14,981 nt of DNA from Bacteroidota bacterium (lineage in GTDB: Bacteria; Bacteroidota; Bacteroidia; NS11-12g; UBA955), in NCBI GenBank assembly GCA_018969565.1, contig JAGWYC010000022.1, positions 1-14,981 on the forward strand, in the 5' to 3' direction. The notes under the pieces were generated by a model. It saw nothing but the letters and a program-made list of their open reading frames with translations. It did not search any database and was not told the origin of the DNA. The position numbers and the translations under genes are program-made. Of this stretch, positions 1 through 8,000 are shown piece by piece; the stretch's first letter is position 1, and the number at the start of each line of letters is the position of its first letter.

Positions 1-47
1 GCTGTCAATAATGGGCTCGCTCAAGGGGTGCAAAGCTACATCAGCAC

Positions 48-641
48 TCATTCAAAGCTGGTGCACTCCAGAAATTGCAAGGTATCAGGATTCAGCGGGG
101 CGTAACGGAATGGCGAGCAGCCGCGAATCAGCTTCCTGCGAGAACCATCACGAATAACCAACAAGGAACATATTCCACTGTTGTTGTTCAGAATTAAAAG
201 ACCTCTTTCAGCCCCAGGTTGCAGCATCTGGTTCTGTTTCCACCAGGCGCTGAAATGCTCATGAGGTTTCCAGCCTGAATCGGGGAATTTCAGACGGTCC
301 AGCAGGGCAACAAATTGCCGGAAATTACCAAATACCCGAATACAGGCCTGTCCTTGGCCCAGTGGAATCAGTTGCACTTGATGCACCACGCCACTATCTC
401 GGTAGGCGTGGGCGGAGGCTTCACACTGACGGCGCAGGATTTCTGCATCTGAATCTGGAACCAGAATAATTCCGGGTGCTTCAGGCGGCATAGGTTCAGG
501 CAATACCGGTTTACCGGACTCTGAGTTGCAGCCCGCGATCCATATAACGCCCGTCCAAAGCGCTACAATCCCCCGCCGGCTACCCTTGTTTCGCGTGGGC
601 GCATAGCCAGCACCGGAACACTTTGCTGGTTCATGAGCCAT
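48..641 (-). CDS. putative lipoprotein of unknown function
   Basis: I do not recognise this protein. The frame is open far upstream, but that part only mirrors the universal stress protein gene in another frame. From the ATG at 641 the product has 197 residues. It begins with a basic stretch (RNKGSRR), a hydrophobic segment (IVALWTGVIWIAGC) and a lipobox-like I-A-G-C, so it is probably exported and lipid-anchored. The signal is long (about 37 residues to the Cys), so the true start is uncertain. No other ATG, GTG or TTG lies in frame between 641 and the lipobox. A proline-rich linker follows, then a compact alpha/beta-looking domain ending in CTSFE. The start overlaps the end of the stress-protein gene by 79 bases on the same strand, which suggests co-transcription and translational coupling. 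Positions 1-47, beyond its stop, show no gene. Confidence 0.6.
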   Translation of the reverse strand: MAHEPAKCSGAGYAPTRNKGSRRGIVALWTGVIWIAGCNSESGKPVLPEPMPPEAPGIILVPDSDAEILRRQCEASAHAYRDSGVVHQVQLIPLGQGQACIRVFGNFRQFVALLDRLKFPDSGWKPHEHFSAWWKQNQMLQPGAERGLLILNNNSGICSLLVIRDGSRRKLIRGCSPFRYAPLNPDTLQFLECTSFE

Positions 642-1363
642 TCGGTATAAGGTGTTGCCAGGAAGCCGGCCGGTTCGGTTTCGGTCATCATCACCACCAG
701 ACCGGCTTTCACCTTTTCGGCTTGTTCCTTCACGGATTCTCCAATCTTTACGCCAGATACGCTGGAACATACGGTTCTGAGCCCTCTTTCTTGAAAATAA
801 TGCTCGGCCTGATTGCAAAATACGTCCAGATGGTGCGCAGAATCGCTGTCTTTTTCACGGCTTGCTCCATAAACATGCACTTCTGCATGACAAGCCGCGG
901 CAAGAATCGAAGCGATGCCCAGTTTTTGTCTGGTTTCTGCTGTTGCATCCAGGTGTACCAGGATTTTGTAGAGTGACTCCGGTGCGTGTGATTCAGGCAA
1001 GAACAATACGGGGCAGTCGCTCATGCAGGCCAGTTTGTAGCTGCCGCTTCGCTGAAACAGCCCGCCATTTCCGGGCTTTTCCATACCGGCAACAATCAAG
1101 TCAGCATGTACTTCCTTGGCGCATTGTAACAGCTCTTTCAGGCTGTTGCCACGACAATGGTGCAACAAAGGTGCAGGAATCCCACGTTTCCTTGCCTCAG
1201 CGGTACATTGGTCCGTGTCTGCAGCGGAGCTTTGCTCTTCCATAATCAACAAGTGAAGGGTGGCATGTAAACGTCTGGCGAGGTCTGCGCCAACGGAAAT
1301 CGCTGTGAGGGTTGATGTTTGGGATGTGCAGGGAATCAAGATGTTGGTAATGGTTCTGTCCAT
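563..1363 (-). CDS. universal stress protein, two tandem UspA domains
   Basis: The 266-residue protein has two consecutive UspA folds. The first covers about residues 5-125, with ILIPCTSQT at its start and a VLFLPES strand at its end. The second covers about 130-258, from KILVHLDAT to VPVLAMRPR. Tandem Usp proteins are common in Bacteroidota and act in the cytoplasm in stress or starvation responses, some by binding ATP. The usual glycine-rich ATP loop (GxxGx9GS) is only loosely matched in domain 1 (GNGGLFQRSGS) and not evident in domain 2, so nucleotide binding is uncertain. The start is well supported: AGGAG lies nine bases before the ATG, and a good Bacteroidota promoter lies just upstream. 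It is divergent from the isomerase gene and overlaps the lipoprotein gene at its 3' end. Confidence 0.9.
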   Translation of the reverse strand: MDRTITNILIPCTSQTSTLTAISVGADLARRLHATLHLLIMEEQSSAADTDQCTAEARKRGIPAPLLHHCRGNSLKELLQCAKEVHADLIVAGMEKPGNGGLFQRSGSYKLACMSDCPVLFLPESHAPESLYKILVHLDATAETRQKLGIASILAAACHAEVHVYGASREKDSDSAHHLDVFCNQAEHYFQERGLRTVCSSVSGVKIGESVKEQAEKVKAGLVVMMTETEPAGFLATPYTEWLMNQQSVPVLAMRPRETRVAGGGL

Positions 1364-1381
1364 AGGCAGTTTCTCCTAGAC

Positions 1382-1411
1382 CAAATTTAGGCAAACGATA
1401 ATTAATTACAA
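1382..1411 (-). promoter_or_regulatory. Bacteroidota-type promoter for the universal stress protein gene
   Basis: On the minus strand TTG (1411-1409) is followed, after exactly 19 bases, by TAAATTTG (1389-1382). This matches the Bacteroidota -33 TTG / -7 TAnnTTTG arrangement. The predicted transcription start is near 1377, right at the AGGAG ribosome binding site, giving a leader of about 15 bases. It is the best promoter match I found in the window. Confidence 0.65.
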
Positions 1412-1437
1412 TAAAATGACATAAGGATTTACATTAG

Positions 1438-1490
1438 TCAGACATTTCTCCCCCAAAGGGGGCATTTCCATAGCTGAACCGAAGGTCTGA
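1438..1490. repeat. nested inverted repeats in the divergent intergenic region
   Basis: A perfect CCCCC-AAA-GGGGG palindrome (1450-1462) sits between inverted arms TCAGAC (1438-1443) and GTCTGA (1485-1490). It lies between the stress-protein promoter and the isomerase start, where a shared operator or a 5'-leader structure would be expected. No T-run follows, so it is not a standard terminator. Function is unknown. Confidence 0.4.
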
Positions 1491-1515
1491 TGTGTTCAAA
1501 CCAAACGGCTGATGT

Positions 1516-2523
1516 ATGTTTGCTGCAAAAAGTCAACAGATGGTGATTAATCACGAATACGCGCTGGATCATTTCTCTGCGCAGATTGATTACGCCCTGC
1601 AGCAATACACGGCTCACGGCTATCGCGTTTCTTCCTTCAATAATGTGGTTATTGGTGGTTTGGGCGGTTCAGGAATTGGTGGCCGCCTGAGCAGGCTTGC
1701 ATTAAACAGCATTGCGCCCATCCCCGTTGAAGTATATAGCGAATACGCGCTTCCTGCTTATGCCGGTGCGCAAACTTTAGTCATTTTATGCTCGTACAGC
1801 GGCCATACCGAAGAAACCCTGGCCATGTACGAAGATGCCCGCAAACGCGGCTGTACCATCATTTGTGTGGCAGCAGGCGGCGCCTTGAAAGATCTGGCCC
1901 TGCGCGACGGGCTGAAGTTCTATCAGATTGAAGGCGGCTATCAGCCCCGCATGGCGCTGGGTTATGGGTTCAGCTTCCAACTTTTGATTCTTTCTGAGTT
2001 GTTTGGCAGCAATATGCCGGAGCAGTTGCAGGCCATCAGCAGCAAACTCAAGCATGAGCAATCTTCCCTGAAACAAAAGGCCCAGGCGCTTTTTCAATTC
2101 TTCGAATCAAGCATACAGCACAAATTTGTGGTGGTTTGCGATATGGTATTTGAGGCTGCCGCCGTGCGCTTCTGCCAGCAAATTCAGGAAAATGCAAAGG
2201 GCGAGGCCTTTGTGAATGTACTTCCTGAGGCGAACCATAACGTAATTGAAAGTTATTACAACCACCGTGATACCAACTTCCTGCTGCTGAACAGCGGAAA
2301 GAATGCGCGTACCAACATCCGTTTTGACTTCCTGAAAGGAATACTTGCTGAACAGCAAAATAAAGTATTCAGCTATGACATCGCTGAGTTTAGCCTCTGG
2401 GCGCTGTTTGAATTCATTTACGTTACCGATTGGCTGAGCATCCATGCATCCAATGCCAAAGGGGTGAACAATATGGAAGTAGGAATCATTATGCGTTTGA
2501 AGAAACATCTGGAACAGGCTTAA
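1516..2523 (+). CDS. bifunctional phosphoglucose/phosphomannose isomerase (SIS family)
   Basis: This 335-residue cytoplasmic sugar isomerase has two SIS domains. It is expected to interconvert glucose-6-phosphate or mannose-6-phosphate with fructose-6-phosphate. The first SIS domain shows the glycine-rich motif GGLGGSGIGG (residues 47-56) and the phosphate-binding serine loop SYSGHTEET (93-101). The second contains the family motif LPEANHNVIE (236-245), whose Glu and His correspond to the catalytic residues of the archaeal and bacterial PGI/PMI enzymes. Length is normal for this subfamily and much shorter than classical PGI. I chose the ATG at 1516; an in-frame ATG at 1540 is possible. Only one base separates its stop from the next gene, so the two are almost certainly co-transcribed. 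Confidence 0.9.
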   Translation: MFAAKSQQMVINHEYALDHFSAQIDYALQQYTAHGYRVSSFNNVVIGGLGGSGIGGRLSRLALNSIAPIPVEVYSEYALPAYAGAQTLVILCSYSGHTEETLAMYEDARKRGCTIICVAAGGALKDLALRDGLKFYQIEGGYQPRMALGYGFSFQLLILSELFGSNMPEQLQAISSKLKHEQSSLKQKAQALFQFFESSIQHKFVVVCDMVFEAAAVRFCQQIQENAKGEAFVNVLPEANHNVIESYYNHRDTNFLLLNSGKNARTNIRFDFLKGILAEQQNKVFSYDIAEFSLWALFEFIYVTDWLSIHASNAKGVNNMEVGIIMRLKKHLEQA

Positions 2524-2524
2524 C

Positions 2525-3532
2525 ATGAAACTAGTCAGCTTCAACAGCCACAACGGAGAGGAAACAGGATTGTTCCTCAATAACAATATTTATCCTTTGG
2601 CCAGGATTGACAAATCCCTGCCCGAGGAAATGGCTCTTTTTTTAAAGAACTGGGAGCGCAATTCCGATCATGCCCGCGCGATTCAGGAGGCCATCCTGGC
2701 AGGGAAATACGAGGAGTTTGCTATAGCATACAACGAACAGGATTTACTGGCTCCTGTGCCTCATCCCACCAGTTGTCGCGATGGATATGCGTTTCGTCAG
2801 CATGTGGAAGCGGCGCGCCGCAATCGTGGCGTGCCCATGATTCCCGAGTTTGACCAGTATCCCATCTTCTATTTCACCAACCACAATGCGGTTCAGGGTC
2901 CCGGTGAAATCTGGTGTATGCCTGACCATTTCGAGAAGCTTGATTTCGAATTGGAAGCAGCGGTGGTAATCGGGAAAAAGGGCAGGAATGTCCGTGCTGA
3001 TGAGGCAGATAACTACATCGCCGGTTACATGGTGATGAACGATATGAGCGCCCGGCGCCTGCAAATGGAAGAAATGCTGCTGAACCTGGGTCCGGCCAAG
3101 GGCAAAGATTTTACTACGGTCATTGGTCCGTGGCTGGTTACCCCTGACGAGCTTGAAGCGTATCAAGTAGCGCCAAAAGCGGGGCATGTTGGCAATAGTT
3201 ACAATCTTGCCATGCGCGGATTTGTGAATGGAATTCAGGTGAGCGAGGGTTCTGTGGCGCAGATGGACTGGACCTTTGCTGAAATCATAGAGCGCTGTGC
3301 TTATGGCGCCGATATTTTCCCGGGCGATGTAATTGGCAGCGGTACAGTAGGCACCGGTTGCTTCCTGGAGTTAAATGGAACAGGCAAGTTGAACAACCCC
3401 GATTATCAGGAGCAATGGCTTCAGGATGGTGATGAGGTGGTCATGGAAATTGAAGGACTGGGCCGACTGGTGAATACCATCCGACGCGTTGATACAGACT
3501 TCTCTCTGCTGCGCATGAAGAAGCAGGGCTGA
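2525..3532 (+). CDS. fumarylacetoacetate hydrolase family protein
   Basis: The 335-residue protein has the FAH catalytic fold. The metal-binding E-L-E (E142, E144, in DFELE) is followed by the third ligand D173 in NDMSAR, the basic/acidic KGKDF (K192-D195, after LGPA), and the C-terminal GSGTVGTGC turn. Family members cleave C-C bonds in diketo acids, fumarylacetoacetate in tyrosine breakdown, using Mg2+ or Ca2+. The precise substrate cannot be read from the sequence, and no other tyrosine-degradation gene is nearby. The 335-residue length and conserved core suit the Bacteroidota fumarylacetoacetase-like group. The start is one base after the isomerase stop. Its stop lies one base from the stop of the convergent membrane-protein gene, leaving no room for a separate terminator. 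Confidence 0.88.
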   Translation: MKLVSFNSHNGEETGLFLNNNIYPLARIDKSLPEEMALFLKNWERNSDHARAIQEAILAGKYEEFAIAYNEQDLLAPVPHPTSCRDGYAFRQHVEAARRNRGVPMIPEFDQYPIFYFTNHNAVQGPGEIWCMPDHFEKLDFELEAAVVIGKKGRNVRADEADNYIAGYMVMNDMSARRLQMEEMLLNLGPAKGKDFTTVIGPWLVTPDELEAYQVAPKAGHVGNSYNLAMRGFVNGIQVSEGSVAQMDWTFAEIIERCAYGADIFPGDVIGSGTVGTGCFLELNGTGKLNNPDYQEQWLQDGDEVVMEIEGLGRLVNTIRRVDTDFSLLRMKKQG

Positions 3533-3533
3533 T

Positions 3534-4058
3534 TCAGCGCAGGAGAAACACGCCGGGAACATCTTCCTTTTTCACCACTTCGGCATCACAAAGAGTGCGG
3601 ACGAAGTCGAGGGTGCACTCCTTGCTTTTGCTGAAGGCCAGTCTTCTCAGCAACATAAAAACCGACAGAAAGAGTAATACGGGTGCCAGTACCCAGAACT
3701 CCATCATGTTCAGGGCCTGCCATTTCCATACTGCGAACAGGCGATAGAGCAGGTATAAGGAGGTTCCGCTGAACAAGCTGAGCAGCAGGGGGAAAGCGGC
3801 ATTGCTGTACATCCGAGGTGTTAGCACCAGATACATATCTTCTTCAATGCCTCTGAATAACACCTGTATATATGGACTCAGCCGGTATTTCACGGTTATG
3901 CTGCTCAACCAGGCCTCTTCATCAGAAACAGTGCCGCTGAAGAATTTTTCCGTATGGGGGTTGTTATAGGCATGTTTGATTTCCAGCAGGGTGTGTTGTC
4001 TGAACTTTTCAATCAGTGCCGCACGTGTAAGTTTGGTTTTCAGGTAATAGGTACGCAT
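3534..4058 (-). CDS. hypothetical membrane protein with two transmembrane helices
   Basis: I do not recognise this 174-residue protein. It has a soluble N-terminal half (about residues 1-85), rich in charged and aromatic residues. Two hydrophobic segments follow, at about 88-108 (AAFPLLLSLFSGTSLYLLYRL) and 119-137 (EFWVLAPVLLFLSVFMLLR). A short C-terminal domain ends in VPGVFLLR. It starts seven bases after the stop of the prenylglyceryl phosphate synthase gene on the same strand, so the two probably share a transcript. A role near membrane lipids is an inference from that neighbour only. Its 3' end faces that of the hydrolase gene with a single base between the stops. Confidence 0.7.
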   Translation of the reverse strand: MRTYYLKTKLTRAALIEKFRQHTLLEIKHAYNNPHTEKFFSGTVSDEEAWLSSITVKYRLSPYIQVLFRGIEEDMYLVLTPRMYSNAAFPLLLSLFSGTSLYLLYRLFAVWKWQALNMMEFWVLAPVLLFLSVFMLLRRLAFSKSKECTLDFVRTLCDAEVVKKEDVPGVFLLR

Positions 4059-4065
4059 GAGGGTT

Positions 4066-4818
4066 TTATAGCGTTTTGTTCAGGGTTGATTTTATGGTAC
4101 AGATTCGCTCCAGCAGTGTGCCATCCTGCATCAGGCCATTGCCAACCACTACAACCGTAGCGCCGGCTTGCCAGGCTGAAGCAGCGGCCTCTTCGCTCCG
4201 GATACCGCCACCGGCAATTACCGGGCATTCAACAGCCTCGCTTACCGCACGAATCATGCTGGCATCAACCGCTTGCAGGGCGCCGCTGCCCGCGTCGAGG
4301 TAAATAAGTTTCATACCTAATTGAACCCCGGCCAGTGCAGTTACAGCCGCAATCTCGGCCTTGTCTGCCGGAATGGGCATGGTTTGGCTGATGTAATGCG
4401 CGGTGGTGCTGCGTCCGCCATCAATCAGCATGTAGCCTGTAGGCAGACAGGGTAAACCGGCCTGCCTGATTAAAGGGGCGGCAAGCACATGCTTGCCAAT
4501 CAGGTATTCAGCATTTCTTCCGGAAATCAGAGAAAGAAGTAAGATGCCATCCGCGCCGGGAACAACCTGAATTTCATCTCCGGGAAACAAGAAGATGGGG
4601 CCACTGTATGATTTTCTGATCAGATCCAGACAGTTCTTTGTATTGCCACGGGTAAGCAGGCTGCCACCCAGCAGCACCATATCTGCTCCGCAGGTTTCAC
4701 AAGTTTCTGACAGGGAAGCAATACGGTCTTCCGCGTCATCCGGATCAAACAATACGGCCAGCAACTTTCGGTTTGTGTAATTTGCATCCTCAAGAAAGGC
4801 TATAGGCTTGATGGTCAT
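4066..4818 (-). CDS. geranylgeranylglyceryl/heptaprenylglyceryl phosphate synthase (group II GGGPS-like)
   Basis: The 250-residue TIM-barrel enzyme is predicted to join a polyprenyl diphosphate to sn-glycerol-1-phosphate through an ether bond, the first committed step of archaeal-type lipids. Family hallmarks appear in order: LFDPDD near residue 24, the GGSLLTRGN loop, the FPG turn, SGRNAEYLIGKHV, GYMLIDGGRSTTAHYIS, YLDAGSGA, and the phosphate-binding IAGGGIRS and VVVGN. The family usually has Glu in YLEAGSG; here it is Asp, a conservative change. Bacteroidota carry group II enzymes of this kind, but their lipid product in bacteria is not settled. It leads a two-gene minus-strand unit with the membrane protein. 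Prenyl chain length and substrate are not determined here. Confidence 0.9.
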   Translation of the reverse strand: MTIKPIAFLEDANYTNRKLLAVLFDPDDAEDRIASLSETCETCGADMVLLGGSLLTRGNTKNCLDLIRKSYSGPIFLFPGDEIQVVPGADGILLLSLISGRNAEYLIGKHVLAAPLIRQAGLPCLPTGYMLIDGGRSTTAHYISQTMPIPADKAEIAAVTALAGVQLGMKLIYLDAGSGALQAVDASMIRAVSEAVECPVIAGGGIRSEEAAASAWQAGATVVVVGNGLMQDGTLLERICTIKSTLNKTL

Positions 4819-4827
4819 ATATTAGAG

Positions 4828-4834
4828 CAAAGTA
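4828..4834 (-). promoter_or_regulatory. possible -7 box of the prenylglyceryl phosphate synthase gene
   Basis: The minus strand reads TACTTTG, one base shorter in its spacer than the TAnnTTTG consensus, nine bases before the ATG at 4818. I found no matching -33 TTG. If real, the mRNA leader would be only a few bases long. Confidence 0.3.
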
Positions 4835-4858
4835 CGGATAATTCCATCCCTTCATCTT

Positions 4859-5041
4859 TTATTTTTTGTCTTTTTCTGTCATGAAATTGTTATCAACAAA
4901 GCCCCGGCGCATTGCCCAAAAGGGGTTTGCCATTTCTGTGGAAAAGTGCATCGGAAAGAGTTTTTTAAGGCCTTTAGTTTTGAAGAACCCTCCAACTGAA
5001 AACGCACCATAAACCACCAAAACAGAAAAAAGAACCAGCAT
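4859..5041 (-). CDS. possible small membrane protein, 60 residues
   Basis: This short frame fills the gap between the prenylglyceryl phosphate synthase and nrdJ. Its N-terminus is one hydrophobic helix (about residues 1-20, LVLFSVLVVYGAFSVGGFF). A basic/aromatic stretch (KTKGLKKLF, NPFWAMRRGF) and a charged tail (MTEKDKK) follow. Its ATG is one base away from the nrdJ ATG on the opposite strand, so its promoter would have to lie inside nrdJ, and the candidate nrdJ promoter lies inside it. No Shine-Dalgarno sequence is seen. The hydrophobic-helix plus basic-tail pattern resembles a genuine small membrane protein, but an open frame of this length can arise by chance. Confidence 0.3.
   Translation of the reverse strand: MLVLFSVLVVYGAFSVGGFFKTKGLKKLFPMHFSTEMANPFWAMRRGFVDNNFMTEKDKK
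4975..4982 (+). promoter_or_regulatory. candidate -7 box for nrdJ
   Basis: TAGTTTTG matches the Bacteroidota -7 consensus TAnnTTTG and lies about 60 bases before the nrdJ ATG, followed by an A-rich leader typical of the phylum. No clear TTG is present at the -33 position. I saw neither an NrdR box nor a recognisable cobalamin riboswitch in the 224-base gap. Confidence 0.35.
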
Positions 5042-5042
5042 T

Positions 5043-8000
5043 ATGAATGACTATACAGTGAACACCAGCGGACTCGTTTTTGAGCGGAAAAACACCAACG
5101 GAACCGTGTCTCCGTTCCACATGTTCGAATATGACCTGCGCAGCTCGGTGATTAAAAAACCGGACGGTACGGTGGTATTTGAAATGAATAATGTGGAAGT
5201 GCCTAAAGGTTGGAGCCAGGTGGCTACCGACATCATGGCGCAGAAGTATTTCCGCAAAGCCGGTGTTCCGCAGCCGGATGGTTCACTGGGCAGGGAAACC
5301 AGTGCGAAGCAGGTGGTGCACCGTCTGGCCAATTGCTGGAGGGAGTGGGGTATGAAGTATGGTTATTTCGCCAGCGCCAAGGATGCTGATGTATTCTATG
5401 ACGAGTTGGTGTATTCTATGCTCAACCAGGAATGTGCGCCCAATTCTCCTCAGTGGTTTAACACGGGTCTGTACAGCAGCTACGGCATTACCGGTAAAGC
5501 ACAGGGCCACTACTATGTTGATCCCGAAACTGAAAAGCTGAGCAAATCTACTTCAGCATACGAGCGTCCCCAGCCTCATGCCTGTTTCATTCTTTCAGTA
5601 GATGATGACCTGGTTAACGATGGCGGTATCATGGACCTCTGGGTTCGCGAAGCGCGTATCTTCAAATACGGCTCCGGTGTGGGCACTAATTTCAGCCGTA
5701 TCCGCGGCGCCGGTGAAAAACTGAGCGGTGGCGGTACCTCTTCAGGGTTGATGAGCTTCCTGAAAATCGGCGACCGCGCCGCCGGGGCCATCAAATCAGG
5801 TGGAACCACACGTCGCGCAGCCAAAATGGTATGCCTTGACCTGGATCACCCCGAAGCCATGGAGTTCATTCGCTGGAAGCAGGAAGAAGAGCGTAAAGTG
5901 GCTGCCCTGATTGCCGCAGGCTACAGCAACGACTACGAAGGGGAAGCCTACGCTACCGTTTCCGGTCAAAACTCAAACAACTCCCTGCGTATCCCGAATC
6001 GCTTCTTTGAGAAATTGCAGAAAGGCGAAGACTGGGAATTTACTGCACGCAGCGATGGCAGTGTTATGAAAACCCAGCCCGCCGGCGAAGTGTGGAATGC
6101 CATTAACGAAGCCGCCTGGGCCTGCGCCGACCCCGGAGTGCAATATGATGACACCATCAACGAATGGCATACCTGCCCCGAAGGTGGTCGCATCAACGCA
6201 TCCAATCCCTGTAGCGAGTACATGTTCCTGGACAATACCGCATGTAACCTGGCCTCGCTGAACCTCCGTAAGTTCTTCAATACCGAAGATAATACCTTTA
6301 AGGTTTCCGATTTTGAATACGCCACGCGCCTCTGGACGGTGGTGCTCGAAGTCAGCGTGTTGATGGCCCAGTTCCCCAGCAGGGAAGTTGCGCAACTGAG
6401 CTACGATTACCGCACCCTCGGTCTGGGTTACGCCAACCTGGGCAGCATGCTGATGGTTGCCGGAATCCCTTATGACAGTGCTGAGGCCCTGGCGCTCTGC
6501 GGAAGCATCACCGCCATCCTCACCGGAACATCCTATGCCACTTCTGCGGAAATGGCCGCCGTAAAAGGGCCATTCCGTATGTATGAAAAGAACAAGAAGC
6601 ACATGCTTCGCGTGATTCGCAATCACCGTTACGCCGCCTATAACTCCCCGCTGAACTTCGAGGGACTTGGCGTTGCCCCGATGTGCATTGACGAAAAATA
6701 CTGCCCCGACTATCTGCTCAAGTCCGCCTGCAATGCCTGGGATAAAGCGCAGCAGCTTGGTGAGAAATACGGGTACCGCAACGCTCAGGCTACCGTAATC
6801 GCCCCCACCGGCACCATCGGTCTGCTCATGGATTGCGATACTACCGGCATTGAGCCTGATTTCGCCTTGGTGAAATACAAGAAGCTCAGCGGCGGCGGTT
6901 ATTTCAAAATCATTAACCAGTCCATTCCTCAGGCATTGGTGAACCTGGGCTACACACCTGAGCAGGTTCATGATATCGTAAACTACGCCAAGGGTCATGC
7001 CACCTTCCAGGGTGCGCCGTTCATTAATCATGAAAGCCTGAAATTGAAAGGCTTCACCGATGAAGACCTGGAGCGTCTGGAAGCATCAGCCCCTTCAGCC
7101 TTCGAAATCAGTTTCTGCTTTAACCAGTTTACCCTCGGTGAAGAGTGCATGAAGCGCTGCGGATTCACTCCTGAGCAATACAACAACCCCATGTTCAACA
7201 TGCTGGGCGCCATGGGCTTCAGCAGAGAACAGATTGAGGCCTGCAATGTGTTCGTAGGTGGCACCATGACCATTGAAGGCGCTCCGCACCTCAAAGAAGA
7301 GCATTATCCGGTATTCGATTGTGCCAACACATGCGGAGAAATAGGTACACGCTATATCCATGCCCATGCACATATCCGCATGATGGCCGCGGCCCAGCCG
7401 TTCATCAGCGGTGCCATCAGTAAAACCATCAACCTGCCCAACGAGGCCAGCGTAGATGATATCAAGAGCTGCTACGAGATGAGCTGGAGGCTCGGCCTCA
7501 AGGCAAATGCCCTCTACCGCGACGGCTGCAAACTGAGCCAGCCCCTGAGCAACAAGAGCGAAACCAAAACCGAAGATAAGGAAGAAGCAGGTGCCGAAAC
7601 CGCACAGGCCGCCGCCGCGGAGCGTCCGCTGCGCAACCTGATTCCTGAGGAACTCACTCCGGAAATCGTACTGGAAGCCGCCAAGCGCATCCTGAACGAA
7701 AGCCCGGATACCAAATTCAAGCGTCAGCTCTCCAACATCGTGGAGCGCAAGAAATTGCCCAACAAGCGCAAAGGCTTTACCCAGAAGGGTAAAGTGGGCG
7801 GACAAACCATCTTTGTGCGCACCGGTGAATACAGCGACGGAACCCTTGGTGAAATCTTCGTGGACATGCACAAGGAAGGCGCCAGCTTCCGCTCACTGAT
7901 GAACTGCTTTGCCATTGCCGTGTCTATTGGCCTGCAATACGGTGTTCCGCTGGAAGAGTTCGTGAACAAGTTTGCCTTCACGCGCTTCGAACCTTCAGGC

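Noticed and set aside
642..818. N-terminal extension of the lipoprotein frame
   Set aside because: This portion mirrors the stress-protein gene in another frame; it is rich in R, S and G and would bury the signal peptide.
4819..5042. Cobalamin riboswitch or NrdR box upstream of nrdJ
   Set aside because: I looked for a B12-box-like segment and paired NrdR boxes and saw neither in the 224 bases.
5973..7031. 352-codon open frame on the minus strand inside nrdJ
   Set aside because: It lies wholly opposite the well-supported reductase gene, its sequence shows no recognisable motif, and its openness follows from the high third-position GC of nrdJ.
7095..7871. 258-codon minus-strand frame inside nrdJ
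   Set aside because: Antisense shadow of the same gene; low-complexity translation rich in G, A, H and V, with no start signal.
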